Assembly (NCBI RefSeq): GCF_008364825.1
Contig: NZ_VTTO01000020.1
Coordinates: forward strand, 1 to 64,000
Direction of reading: 5' to 3'
Length of the DNA: 64,000 bases
From: Azospirillum sp. B21
GTDB taxonomy: Bacteria; Pseudomonadota; Alphaproteobacteria; Azospirillales; Azospirillaceae
Positions within the stretch are counted from its first letter, which is position 1. Each line of letters opens with the position of its first letter. Under the pieces are notes generated by a model. The model was given only the letters and a program-made list of their open reading frames with translations, was not told the origin of the DNA and searched no databases. The position numbers and the translations under genes are program-made. Positions 18,329 to 27,564 of this stretch are shown here, piece after piece.

Positions 18329-19180
18329 ATGCCCGTGATGGACGCCGACCAGCGCCGTAAATTGGAAGACCAACTGCTCCGCAAGGCGGAGGAGTCGATC
18401 CGGACCCTGCGCCGGGAGGCGGAAGCCGGCGACCCCGCCCGTGTCGACGCGCTTGCCGAAGGGCTGGCCGGGCTGCTGAAAACTCGCGAATTTCCCAGCC
18501 TGCGCGCCGCCGAGTTCCGCGAACTGGCCCGCGCCATCCAGCGCGGCGCCTATCAGCGCAGCGTCGATTCGCTGCTGGTCCAGGCCGAACGCTGCGGCCA
18601 TCGCGGCGACGAGAAGGGGCGCAACGCACTGCTGACCCGGGCCAAGGACCATTTCGCCAAGGCCCTGCGCTTCGGCGCCGACGACGAGTTCCGCCACGGC
18701 GTCGAGCGGCGCGTGCAGGCCACGCTGATGACCAGCAAGGACGGGGTGGACGAGCGCACCAAGCAGGCGGCCAAACGCAAGCTGGACCAGCACGACGTCG
18801 GCGCCAAACCGCCGAACGGCATCGAACGCCGCCGCTCCATCCGCTACATGGACCCGGTCCTGGTGGTGGAGGCGGAGGGCCGGCGCTGCCGGACGATCAA
18901 CTGGTCGACGCGCGGCCTGCTGGTCGATCTGCCGCCGGAGGACTTCGCCCACGCCGTAGGCGACAAGCTGCGGCTGGAGCTGCATTGCCCGGACATACCG
19001 GAAGTGGCCGGTACAGACAAAGCAAGCCACCCCATCGGCGGCCGCCAGATCGCCCATGTGGTGCGGCTCGACCCCGACCGCCGGGCGGTGGCGCTGTCCT
19101 TCCCGGACATCAGCACCGTCGTGCTGGACCTGACGCACGCGATGAAGGAGGCGGGCATCAAACCGGAACCGGAACGATGA
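18329..19180 (+). CDS. PilZ domain protein
   Basis: 283 residues. The N-terminal two thirds is helical and charged with no known domain. The C-terminal PilZ domain (about 170-270) has the c-di-GMP motifs RxxxR (in ERRRSIRY) and N-x-S-x-x-G (NWSTRG). It is a likely c-di-GMP effector; motility or exopolysaccharide targets are common but unproven here. GGAGGG lies 6 bases before the ATG. It converges with the SpoVR gene, 22 bases away. Confidence 0.88.
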   Translation: MPVMDADQRRKLEDQLLRKAEESIRTLRREAEAGDPARVDALAEGLAGLLKTREFPSLRAAEFRELARAIQRGAYQRSVDSLLVQAERCGHRGDEKGRNALLTRAKDHFAKALRFGADDEFRHGVERRVQATLMTSKDGVDERTKQAAKRKLDQHDVGAKPPNGIERRRSIRYMDPVLVVEAEGRRCRTINWSTRGLLVDLPPEDFAHAVGDKLRLELHCPDIPEVAGTDKASHPIGGRQIAHVVRLDPDRRAVALSFPDISTVVLDLTHAMKEAGIKPEPER

Positions 19181-19202
19181 CCGCCGTCCGTCATGTCTCC
19201 GG

Positions 19203-20756
19203 TTACACCACCCCGACTCCGCTCGGCGCGGTGACGGCGTGTTCCTTCAGGATCGCCTCGGAGATGGCCGACACCTCGATCAGCTGCACCTCGTAGCCCC
19301 AGAGATTGGCGATGTGGCGCAGCACCGCCTTGGCGTCGCTCTCGTCCAGCAGCACGCCATTGGTGACACGGTGTTGCAGGATCAGCTTGCGGTCGCCGGC
19401 AAGGTCGACGTCGACGATCTGGATGTCCGGCTCCAGATAGCCCAGGTCGTACTGGCGGGCCAGCTTCTTGCGGATGTCGCGGTAGCCGCGTTCGTTGTGG
19501 ATGTGATCGACCAGCAGATAGGGGTCTTCGGCGTCGTCACGCACGCTGAACAGCTTCAGCTTCCGCATCAGGTGCGGGCTGAGATACTGCAGGACGAAGC
19601 TCTCGTCGCGGAAGTTGGCCCAGGCCTCGCGCACCGCCGCCATACCGTCGCCGCGCCCGGCGAGGTCGGGGAACCACTGGCGGTCCTCGTCGGTCGGCTT
19701 CTCGGCGATGCGGGCGATGTCCTGCATCATCGCAAAGCCCAGCGCATAGGGGTTCAGGCCGGAGAAGCGCTTGTCGTCGAATTCCGGCTGGAACACGACG
19801 GACGTGTGCGAGTGCAGGAACTCCAGGAAGGCGCCTTCGCTGATCTGGCCGGTCTCGTGCAGTCGACTCATGATCTGGTAATGGACGTAGGTGGCGCAGC
19901 CCTCGTTCATCACCTTGGTCTGTTTCTGCGGATAGAAATACTGGGAGATGTGGCGGACGATGCGCAGGATCTCGCGCTGCCAATGCTCCAGCCGCGGCGC
20001 CTTCTTTTCCAGGAAATAGAGGATGTTCTCTTCCGGCAATCCCAGCAGCTTCTTGCGCTCCGACACCGACTTGGCGGGGCGCTGGCCGGCGGTCGGCTTC
20101 GGCACCGTGCGCCACAGATCGTTGAAGGTCTGGTCCTGATATTCCTGCCGCTCGCGCTCGCGCCGCTGCTCGGTCCGCAGGTCGGAGCGCTTCTTCGGGT
20201 ATTTGTGGACGCCCTGGCTCATCAGCGCATGGGCGGCGTCCAGCACCCGCTCCACCGCGGCATGGCCGTAGCGTTCCTCGCAATGGGTGATGTAGGTCTT
20301 GGCGAATTCCAGATAGTCCAGGATGCCCTGAGCATCGGTCCATTGCTGGAACAGCTGGTTGTTCTTGAAGAAATGGTTGTGGCCGAAGGCGGCGTGGGCG
20401 ATCACCAGCGTCTGCATCGTCATGGTGTTCTCTTCCATGATGTAGCTGATGCAGGGGCTGGAGTTGATGACGATCTCATAGGCCAGACCGCGATAGCCCT
20501 TGCGGTACATCATTTCGTCGCGGGCGAAATGCTTGCCGAAGGACCAGTGCTTGTACATCAGCGGCATGCCGATGGACGAATAGGCGTCGAGCATCTGCTC
20601 GGCGGTGATGACCTCGATCTGGTTGGGATAGACGTCGAGGCCCATCTCCTTCAGCGCGATATGCTCGATGGCGTCGTAGACGCGCTTGATCTTGTCGTAA
20701 TCCCACTCGACGCCGTCATACAGCAGCGCCTCGGGTCTGGTGATCACAGCGGTCAT
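19203..20756 (-). CDS. SpoVR family protein (YcgB-like)
   Basis: 517 residues matching SpoVR/YcgB along the length. Signatures are WSFGKHFARDEMMYRKGYRG (72-91), the NTMTMQTLVIAHAAFGHNHFF segment, QKTKVMNEGCATYVHYQIM-like text and a C-terminal domain ending in HIANLWGYEVQL. In Bacillus SpoVR acts in spore cortex formation; in proteobacteria it travels with PrkA and YeaH in a stress or stationary-phase cluster whose biochemistry is unsettled. It is the last gene of that three-gene set, with GGGGGAG before the ATG. Confidence 0.93.
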   Translation of the reverse strand: MTAVITRPEALLYDGVEWDYDKIKRVYDAIEHIALKEMGLDVYPNQIEVITAEQMLDAYSSIGMPLMYKHWSFGKHFARDEMMYRKGYRGLAYEIVINSSPCISYIMEENTMTMQTLVIAHAAFGHNHFFKNNQLFQQWTDAQGILDYLEFAKTYITHCEERYGHAAVERVLDAAHALMSQGVHKYPKKRSDLRTEQRRERERQEYQDQTFNDLWRTVPKPTAGQRPAKSVSERKKLLGLPEENILYFLEKKAPRLEHWQREILRIVRHISQYFYPQKQTKVMNEGCATYVHYQIMSRLHETGQISEGAFLEFLHSHTSVVFQPEFDDKRFSGLNPYALGFAMMQDIARIAEKPTDEDRQWFPDLAGRGDGMAAVREAWANFRDESFVLQYLSPHLMRKLKLFSVRDDAEDPYLLVDHIHNERGYRDIRKKLARQYDLGYLEPDIQIVDVDLAGDRKLILQHRVTNGVLLDESDAKAVLRHIANLWGYEVQLIEVSAISEAILKEHAVTAPSGVGVV

Positions 20757-20824
20757 TCTCGATCTCCCCCTGCCGCCCCCCTGCCCCCTATACGGGATGG
20801 TGGCGGTGATTTCCTTATGACCCC

Positions 20825-22117
20825 TTACGCCCCTGCCTTCTCGCGGGCGAACAGCTCGCGGAAGACCGGGAAGATCTCCCGGCGGGAGCGGACGCGGCGC
20901 ATCGCCAGCGGGCGTTCCGGGCTCTGCACCTGCTTGTAGGTGCGCCACAGTTCGGTCTCGCGGCCCAATGCCGACAGGCCCATGTTGTGTTCCGCCGCCA
21001 CCTCGATGTAGGCGAAATACTGGCACATCGGCAGGATGACGTCGCGCAGCAGGGTCGCCGACTTGGCGTTGTCCGACGACATGTTGTCGCCGTCCGACGC
21101 CTGGGCGGCGTAGATGTTCCATTCGCTGTCCGGGTAGCGCTCCTGCACCACCTTCTGCATCTCCTCCAGCGCGGTCGACACCACGGTGCCGCCGGTCTCG
21201 GTGGAGTAGAAGAAGGTTTCCTCGTCCACCTCCTTGGCCTCGTGGGTGTGGCGGATGAAGACGATGTCGACCGAGCGGTAGCGCCGACGCAGGAACAGGT
21301 ACAGCAGCATGAAGAAGCGCTTGGCCAGATCCTTCATGTGCTCGGTCATCGAGCCCGACACGTCCATCAGACAGAACATCACCGCCTGGGCGATCGGCTT
21401 CGGCACCGATTCGAAGCGGTTGTAGCGGACGTCGATCGGGTCGATGAAGGGGATGCGGCGGGACCGCAGGACGATGTGTTCCAGCTGTTCGCGCAGCGCC
21501 TGGATCTGCTCGGCGTCCTCGCCGGCCTCCTCGGCCTCGCGCAGCATCTCCTCAAGCTCGCGGATCTCGTCGCGCTTGGGGCGCTTCAACGCGATGCGGC
21601 GCGACAGGCTGTTCCGCATGGTGCGGACAAGGTTCAGGTTGGCGGGCGATCCCGACACCGAATAGCCGGCCCGCGTCAGCGAGTGCGATTCCGATTGCTT
21701 GACCTTCTGCTTCACCAGATCGGGAAGCTCCAGATCCTCCAGGAAGATGTCCAGGAACTCGTCGCGCGACAGGACGAAGCGGAACTCGTCCTCGCCCTCC
21801 CCGTCGGCGCTGCCCTCGCTGCCGCGGCCGCCACCGCCGCCGTCCGGGCGCTGGATGGTGTCGCCTTCCACATATTCCTTGTTGCCGGGCACGACATAGT
21901 CGCGCACCCCGCCCTGGGAGGCGCGGTGGAAGGAGGGTTCGCGCACCCCGCCGGCGGCGATCGTCACCTTCTCGCCGTTCTCGATATCCTGGATGCCCCG
22001 TTTGCCGGAGGCGTCGCGGACCGCCTTGACCACCTGTTCCTTGGCACGGCGCAGGAACCGCTGGCGGTTGGCCAGGCTCTTGCCCTGCGGGTTCAGGCGA
22101 CGGTCGATGATGTTCAT
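20825..22117 (-). CDS. yeaH: DUF444 family protein YeaH
   Basis: 430 residues. The N-terminus MNIIDRRLNPQGKSLANRQR is the DUF444 signature. A Gly-rich, acidic low-complexity stretch lies near 90-110. The C-terminal half resembles a von Willebrand A domain, with a MIDAS-like DVSGSM in CLMDVSGSMTEHMKD and the later metal-contact TGGTVVS. It sits between prkA and SpoVR and is probably co-transcribed. ATG 22117 is preferred to the TTG one codon earlier. Confidence 0.93.
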   Translation of the reverse strand: MNIIDRRLNPQGKSLANRQRFLRRAKEQVVKAVRDASGKRGIQDIENGEKVTIAAGGVREPSFHRASQGGVRDYVVPGNKEYVEGDTIQRPDGGGGGRGSEGSADGEGEDEFRFVLSRDEFLDIFLEDLELPDLVKQKVKQSESHSLTRAGYSVSGSPANLNLVRTMRNSLSRRIALKRPKRDEIRELEEMLREAEEAGEDAEQIQALREQLEHIVLRSRRIPFIDPIDVRYNRFESVPKPIAQAVMFCLMDVSGSMTEHMKDLAKRFFMLLYLFLRRRYRSVDIVFIRHTHEAKEVDEETFFYSTETGGTVVSTALEEMQKVVQERYPDSEWNIYAAQASDGDNMSSDNAKSATLLRDVILPMCQYFAYIEVAAEHNMGLSALGRETELWRTYKQVQSPERPLAMRRVRSRREIFPVFRELFAREKAGA

Positions 22118-22264
22118 CAAGGGGATGGCCCTCCCACCCGTTTCGTCACGCGGCCTTCGAACTCTGACAGCATTCTATGACAGTGGGGTTGCCGCGGGGC
22201 GTTGCAACACCCCGCCCCGCGGCAATTACGCGCCCCCGCAGCCTGCTGAAGCAGTCTACCGAAC

Positions 22265-24211
22265 TCAGCCCGCCTGCTTGACCCGCATGTACCACTCGAC
22301 CAGCCGGCGGACCTGCCGCTCGGTGTAGCCGCGCGTCATCATGCGGGTGACGAACTCGGTGTGCTTCTTCTCGGTCTCGCCGTCCTTCTTCGAGCCGAAG
22401 CTGATCACCGGCAGCAGATCCTCGACCTGGCTGAACATCCGCTTCTCGATGACCTCGCGGATCTTCTCGTAGGAGGTCCAGGACGGGTTGCGCCCCGCAT
22501 TCGCCGCCCTCGCCCGAAGGGCGAACTTGACCACCTCGTTGCGGAAGTCCTTCGGGTTGGCGATGCCCGCCGGCTTCTCGATCTTGGTCAGTTCCTGGTT
22601 CAGCAGCTCGCGGTTCATCAGCTGCCCGGTGTCGGGATCCTTGAAGTCCTGATCCTCGATCCAGGCATCGGCATAATCGACATAGCGGTCGAACAGGTTC
22701 TGGCCGTAGTCGGAGTAGGATTCCAGATAGGCCTTCTGGATTTCGTTGCCGATGAACTCGGCATAGCGCGGGGCAAGTTCGGCCTTGATGAACTCGACGT
22801 ATTTCTTCTCCGTCTCCTCCGGGAACTGTTCGCGCCGGATCGCCTGTTCCAGCACATACATCAGATGCACCGGATCGGCCGAGATCTCCGTCGAGTCGTA
22901 GTTGAAGGTCGAGGCGAGCACCTTGAAGGCGAAGCGGGTGGAGATGCCGCCCATGCCCTCGTCGACGCCGCCCTGGTCCTTGTACTCCTGCATCGACTTG
23001 GCCTTGGGATCGGTCTCCTTGACGCTTTCGCCGTCATAGACCCGCATCTTGCTGTAGACGCTGCTGTTCGGATGCTCGCGCAGGCGCGACAGCACCGAGA
23101 AGCGGGCCAGCATCTCCAGCGTCGCCGGAGCGCAAGGCGCCGTCGCCAGATCGGAGCCGTTGACCAGCTTCTCGTAGATCTTCTGTTCCTCCGCCACCCG
23201 CAGGCAGTAGGGAACCTTGATCACGCAGATGCGGTCGATGAAGGCTTCGTTGTTCTTGTTGTTCTTGAAGGTCTGCCACTCTGCCTCGTTGGAGTGGGCC
23301 AGGATCACGCCCTGGAAGGGGATGGCGCCGATGTTCTCGGACCCGACATAGTTGCCCTCCTGCGTCGCGGTCAGCAGGGGGTGCAGCATCTTGATCGGCG
23401 CCTTGAACATCTCGACGAATTCCAGCATGCCCTGGGTCGCCCGGTTCAGGCCGCCGGAGAAGCTGTAGGCGTCGGGATCGTTCTGGCTGTAGATCTCCAG
23501 CTTGCGGATGTCGACCTTGCCGACCAGGGACGAGATGTCCTGGTTGTTCTCGTCGCCCGGCTCGGTCTTGGTCACGCCGATCTGGCGCAGCTTGCTGGGA
23601 TGCAGCTTCACCACCTTGAAACGGTTGATGTCGCCGCCGAATTCGTCGAGGCGCTTGACCGCCCACGGGCTCATCAGCCCGGTCAGGCGGCGCTTCGGGA
23701 TGCCGAAGCGTTCCTCCAGCTCGTCGCCGATCTCGTCCGGGTTGAACAGGCCGAGCGGGCTTTCGAAGATCGGGCTGATCTCCTTGCCGGCCTTCAGGAC
23801 ATAGATCGGGCACTTCTCCACCAGCGACTTCAGCCGCTCGGCGAGAGAGGATTTGCCGCCGCCGACCGGGCCCAGCAGGTAGAGGATCTGCTTGCGCTCC
23901 TCCAGCCCCTGCGCCGCGTGCCGGAAGAAGCCGACGATCCGTTCGATCGTCTCCTCCATGCCGTAGAACTCGGAGAAGGCGGGATAGACCTTGATGGTCC
24001 GGTTCATGAAGATGCGGCCCAGGCGCGGGTCGCGGGCGGTGTCGACCACCTCCGGTTCGCCGATGGCGGCCAGGATCCGTTCGGAGGCCGAGGCGTAGGA
24101 CATGGGGTCGTCGCGGCACAGCTGGAGATAGTCCATCAGGGACATCTCGGTTTCGCGGCGGGTCTCGTAATTCTGCGTGTAGCGCGTGAACAGTTCGTCG
24201 GCCGGGAACAT
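22265..24211 (-). CDS. prkA: PrkA family serine protein kinase / AAA+ protein
   Basis: 648 residues. The P-loop GPVGGGKSS (114-122) belongs to the N-terminal AAA domain, and VILAHSNEAEWQTFKNNKNNE lies in the PrkA core. The C-terminal PrkA domain covers about 400-640. Known roles are serine kinase activity and, in Bacillus, an AAA protease-like activity; E. coli YeaG acts in nutrient stress. It is the first gene of the prkA-yeaH-SpoVR set. The start at 24211 has GGAG upstream; the open frame further up is low-complexity and lacks family similarity. Confidence 0.95.
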   Translation of the reverse strand: MFPADELFTRYTQNYETRRETEMSLMDYLQLCRDDPMSYASASERILAAIGEPEVVDTARDPRLGRIFMNRTIKVYPAFSEFYGMEETIERIVGFFRHAAQGLEERKQILYLLGPVGGGKSSLAERLKSLVEKCPIYVLKAGKEISPIFESPLGLFNPDEIGDELEERFGIPKRRLTGLMSPWAVKRLDEFGGDINRFKVVKLHPSKLRQIGVTKTEPGDENNQDISSLVGKVDIRKLEIYSQNDPDAYSFSGGLNRATQGMLEFVEMFKAPIKMLHPLLTATQEGNYVGSENIGAIPFQGVILAHSNEAEWQTFKNNKNNEAFIDRICVIKVPYCLRVAEEQKIYEKLVNGSDLATAPCAPATLEMLARFSVLSRLREHPNSSVYSKMRVYDGESVKETDPKAKSMQEYKDQGGVDEGMGGISTRFAFKVLASTFNYDSTEISADPVHLMYVLEQAIRREQFPEETEKKYVEFIKAELAPRYAEFIGNEIQKAYLESYSDYGQNLFDRYVDYADAWIEDQDFKDPDTGQLMNRELLNQELTKIEKPAGIANPKDFRNEVVKFALRARAANAGRNPSWTSYEKIREVIEKRMFSQVEDLLPVISFGSKKDGETEKKHTEFVTRMMTRGYTERQVRRLVEWYMRVKQAG

Positions 24212-25131
24212 TCGTCGCTCCGTCTTATCTGGTCCGATGCGCCGGGGCGCCGCCGGTGGCTGCGGCGGCAGGCCGCGGCGCATGCCGCGATCCAAGGGGC
24301 ACTCCAGGGAAGACGCGGACCTCGTCGGGTCCACAGCCTCCCCGCTCAGCGGTAGAAGCCAGCGGTCTGATGTAAGGAACGGTCCTGTGAAGGCCGGGAG
24401 CCGTCCGTCCTGCGACGCGGCAACCCCCGAACGAGTCATTTTTGAATGTAATGCTCCACCTAGAGCTTTCCAGGCACTCAGGCTCCATAGCCGGAAAGCC
24501 CGCTGTGGAGCCGGCCTCTGCCATAGGACCTAGGTCCCACGGCCAGTGTTGGTGCGGCGAGCGCACCCGTTCAATCTGCGCGCGTATCGGCCGCGCATGC
24601 GGAAGGTTCGGCGCAAGAAAAAAGACAGTATCGGAGAGAGACGGCGTGAAACCGGCGGCAATCGTCGTTGCCCATCCAGTCGGGGAGAGTAGCCCTTCGA
24701 GATTCGACCCGCTGCGGTTCGATCGGGCGCTCTTGATCACGCCATCGGCCTCCTCAGGAAAGCGCGCCGCCTCGACCAAGCACGGCGCAGGGACTTACCG
24801 TCGATGCTGAGCTCCAAACCTTAACAAAATCCAGTAAGGGGAATTGCGGTCGGCCTCATCGCAGGACCGGGGCACCGCAACACCTCTTAGAGATCATGTT
24901 GCGTCCCAATCGTCCCCATCAACAAGGCGGAAATTGGGTGATGATGGGGCACCCATTGGGCGCGGTGGAAGGTTACCGTTCGATTGCCGAACTGTTTCAA
25001 GCACTTGGCAGGCATGCCACAGAATGGGAATTTTTTGGGCATGGGCGGCGCCGGTCGCGGACTGCCGCCGAAGCGGGCAATCGCAGGTCGTAAAGCGGAC
25101 TTTCGGACAATAACCCTCAGGCGGGCAACCG
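24212..25131. other. Intergenic region of about 900 bases without a supported gene
   Basis: Base composition is less GC-rich than elsewhere (A/T runs near 24818 and 25030). It contains the stem GGCTCCA/TGGAGCC (24481-24487 with 24506-24512). Short frames exist (a 65-residue plus-strand one at 24896-25093 and a 51-residue minus-strand one at 24887-25042), but neither has a good ribosome site or a recognisable product. The prkA promoter must lie here; no EcfG-type GGAAC/CGTT pair was found. Confidence 0.5.
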
Positions 25132-25578
25132 TCAGACCGGCAGCGCCGCTCTCATCCCATCGGACAGCGCGACGCGCAGGCTGGCCGGGGTGACCGGCTT
25201 GGCCAGGACCAGCGCGGCACCGCTGGCGCGGGCCGCCGCTTCGCGGTCGTCGTCGACGCGGCCGCTCATGAAGACGACCGGCAGGGAACGGCTGCGGGAC
25301 TCGGGGCTGGCGCGCAGCGCGCGGACGAAGCCGAAGCCGTCCATCGGCTGCATCTCCACATCGCACAGCACCAGATCGGGGGCATGGGCGGCGACGGCGG
25401 CCAGCGCCGATTCGCCATCGGCGGCCTGATGCACCGCCTGGACGCCCAGGGTGCCGAGCATCTTCGCCAGCACCATGCGGGTGAAGGATTCGTCCTCGAC
25501 CACCAGGACGGACAGGGCGCCGAAGGGCGTCTCCGTCTCCTGCGCAGCCGCGCCCTCAGCCGATCGGTCCGCCACCAC
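25132..25578 (-). CDS. Stand-alone response-regulator receiver protein
   Basis: About 148 residues: a short Ala/Glu-rich lead, then one receiver domain. LVVEDESFTR carries the acidic pair, APDLVLCDVEMQPMDGFGF the phospho-acceptor Asp, and VLAKPVTPASL the conserved Lys. There is no output domain, so it works through protein contacts, like CheY or DivK. The start is judged to be GTG at 25578 (or 25575), after AAAGGGCGG; no ATG is available in the plausible range. Confidence 0.85.
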   Translation of the reverse strand: MVADRSAEGAAAQETETPFGALSVLVVEDESFTRMVLAKMLGTLGVQAVHQAADGESALAAVAAHAPDLVLCDVEMQPMDGFGFVRALRASPESRSRSLPVVFMSGRVDDDREAAARASGAALVLAKPVTPASLRVALSDGMRAALPV

Positions 25579-25697
25579 GCCCCGCCCTTTCGCTGCGCGA
25601 CCGCCCGGCGGCCGGCGCCGGCAGTCATTTCGTCTCTGAACCTGTGTACGATGGCAACCAGAGCGGCGCAAGATGCCCGAATTGTTCGGCCCGGAAC

Positions 25698-25734
25698 GCC
25701 CTGGAGCGGGGTGCCCTGGAGCGGAGTGCCCAGG
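25698..25734 (+). repeat. 15-bp tandem repeat
   Basis: GCCCTGGAGCGGGGT (25698-25712) is followed by a copy with one change (25713-25727) and a partial third copy (to 25734). It lies between the receiver gene and the divergent Nudix gene. Confidence 0.75.
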
Positions 25735-25769
25735 ATGAGCGGTTGCACCACCACCCCAGCCCCATTTAG

Positions 25770-26630
25770 ATGGACACCATGAGCTTCCTCGATCACATCC
25801 GCGCGTGCAACGCGCACGATCTGTCCGGCTTCCGCCCCTTCGAGCTGGACGGCCATACCGTAGGCTGGGTGCGGCATGCCCTGGCCGAGGCGCTGCCCGG
25901 CGTCGATCCCGGCTTCGTCGTCACCCCCGACCGGCTGAGCATCGCCCCCGAGATCCGCGACTTCGAGGCGCGCTCGACCCTGCTCGACCATGCCGCCGCC
26001 TATCTGGTCGAACAGGGAACGGTGAAGGCACTGCGCGGGGAGTATTACCCGGTCCTGCCGCGCTGGGGGGCAGAGCCGCTGGCCCGTCTCGATCGCGCCG
26101 CCGTCGGCGCCTTCGGCATCGAAGCCTTCGGCCTGCACATCAACGGCTATGTGCGCGACGAATCCGGCGGGCTGCTGCTGTGGGTCGGCCGGCGCGCCCG
26201 CGACCGCGAGGTGGCGCCGGGCCAGCTCGACAACCTGATCGCCGGCGGTCAGCCGATCGGCCTGACGCTGGCCGAGAATCTGGAGAAGGAGGCGGCGGAA
26301 GAGGCCGGGCTCGATGCGGAGACCGCGCGGCGCGCCGTGCCGGTCGGCGCCATCAGCTACACGATGGAGACTCCGGCCGGGCTGAAGCGCGACCGCCTGT
26401 TCGTCTACGACCTGGAGCTTCCGCCCGGCCTCACCCCGGTCAACACCGACGGCGAGGTGGAGGTCTTCGAACTCTGGCCGCTGGACAAGGTGGCGGAGTC
26501 GGTGCGCGGTACCGGCGACTGGAAGTTCAACGTCAACCTCGTGGTGACCGACTTCCTGATCCGCCACGGCTGGCTGACCCCGGAGAACGACCCCGACTAT
26601 CTGGAGATCGCCTGCGGCCTGCGCCGATAG
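25770..26630 (+). CDS. Nudix hydrolase with DUF4743 domain
   Basis: 286 residues. The N-terminal about 120 residues match DUF4743, as in the C-terminal-half Nudix enzymes of the plant and yeast TPK3/YJR142W type. The Nudix domain follows, with a box GGQPIGLTLAENLEKEAAEE in which the usual Arg-Glu is Lys-Glu. Relatives dephosphorylate damaged (oxo or oxy) thiamine diphosphate, so a thiamine-sanitation role is plausible. Two start codons (25770 and 25779) are possible. A bidirectional terminator follows. Confidence 0.87.
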   Translation: MDTMSFLDHIRACNAHDLSGFRPFELDGHTVGWVRHALAEALPGVDPGFVVTPDRLSIAPEIRDFEARSTLLDHAAAYLVEQGTVKALRGEYYPVLPRWGAEPLARLDRAAVGAFGIEAFGLHINGYVRDESGGLLLWVGRRARDREVAPGQLDNLIAGGQPIGLTLAENLEKEAAEEAGLDAETARRAVPVGAISYTMETPAGLKRDRLFVYDLELPPGLTPVNTDGEVEVFELWPLDKVAESVRGTGDWKFNVNLVVTDFLIRHGWLTPENDPDYLEIACGLRR

Positions 26631-26659
26631 GCGGAACGGCCCTCCGGCACCGGTCGAAC

Positions 26660-26695
26660 AAAAGGCCCCGCCCTCTTGCGAGAGCGGGGCCTTTT
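26660..26695. terminator. Bidirectional intrinsic terminator
   Basis: AAAAGGCCCCGC (26660-26671) pairs perfectly with GCGGGGCCTTTT (26684-26695), flanked by a further T. It separates the Nudix gene from the convergent cytochrome gene. Confidence 0.92.
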
Positions 26696-26710
26696 TCGTG
26701 TACCTTTTCC

Positions 26711-27250
26711 TTACTGCGGCAGCGGCTGCGGGCTGTCGGCCAGCGAGCGCAGATAGGCGATGACGGCGGCGCGGTCGTCGTCCTTCTTCAGGCCGGCGAA
26801 GGTCATCTTGGTCCCGGGGGCATAGCCCTTCGGGTCGTAGAGGAACTTGTTCAGCTCGTCATAGGTCCAGCTGCCGCCGGTCTTCACCAGGGCGTCGGAA
26901 TAGCTGAAGCCCTGAATGTGGCCCTTCGGACCGCCAAGGATGCCGTACAGGTTCGGGCCGACCTTGTTCGCGCCGCCCTTGTCGAAGCTGTGGCAGGCGG
27001 CGCAGGCCTTGGCGACCTTCTGGCCGTTCTCCGGGCTTGCGGCGGCGAGCAGAGGGGCGATCGGCGCCGGGCCGGCAGGAGCGGCACCCTTGTCGGCGGC
27101 GGGCGCTGCCCCCTCGGGGGTCGCGACGACGTAGACACTCTTTTCCAGCGGCTTCGAATGAACCAGCACCTTGGAGGCGAATCCGGCCAGCATCGCGATC
27201 AGCCCGGCCAGCAGCACGGCGCCGAAAATCTTGTTCCACTCCATGCTCAT
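26711..27250 (-). CDS. Membrane-anchored cytochrome c
   Basis: 179 residues. An uncleaved N-terminal helix (about 9-30) anchors it in the inner membrane. An Ala/Pro-rich linker (48-72) leads to a class I cytochrome c domain with haem site CAACH (83-87) and the likely axial Met at 148 in GTKMTF. This layout is that of cytochrome c552/cy, which carries electrons between the bc1 complex and oxidases. AAAGGGG precedes the ATG; a second ATG lies two codons on. Confidence 0.92.
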   Translation of the reverse strand: MSMEWNKIFGAVLLAGLIAMLAGFASKVLVHSKPLEKSVYVVATPEGAAPAADKGAAPAGPAPIAPLLAAASPENGQKVAKACAACHSFDKGGANKVGPNLYGILGGPKGHIQGFSYSDALVKTGGSWTYDELNKFLYDPKGYAPGTKMTFAGLKKDDDRAAVIAYLRSLADSPQPLPQ

Positions 27251-27564
27251 TGATGAGCCCCTTTTTTCCCTAATTTCAGTGCACTCGGCGTTTCTCCCGC
27301 CCGCGGCTGAACGCGCCGCGGTCACCATAGCCTGCGGTCCGAAGCTTGTCATAGCCCGGCGGACCGCGAAAAAAGGTCGCATACAAATTTGTCGCAGTCA
27401 CCAACCACTTAATTTACTTGCGCAGTACGCTGCATCGCAAAACGTCACCCTTTCGGGTCATACCGGCACTTGACGCCGCACAGGCGTCCATGTTTCACCC
27501 GCGACCACCCCCCTCCGGCCCGCCCTGGCGGACCCGATACACTTTGCTCCGGAGCTTCCGCGCC
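27251..27564. other. Divergent promoter region between cytochrome c and kdsB
   Basis: No gene is supported. The middle (about 27375-27440) is AT-rich for this genome and probably holds the promoters of both neighbours; no pair of boxes with good spacing is certain. Confidence 0.45.

Noticed and set aside
24442..24810. 122-codon frame upstream of prkA
   Set aside because: No ribosome site, Ser/Arg/Ala-rich and no similarity to known proteins; the spacer looks non-coding.
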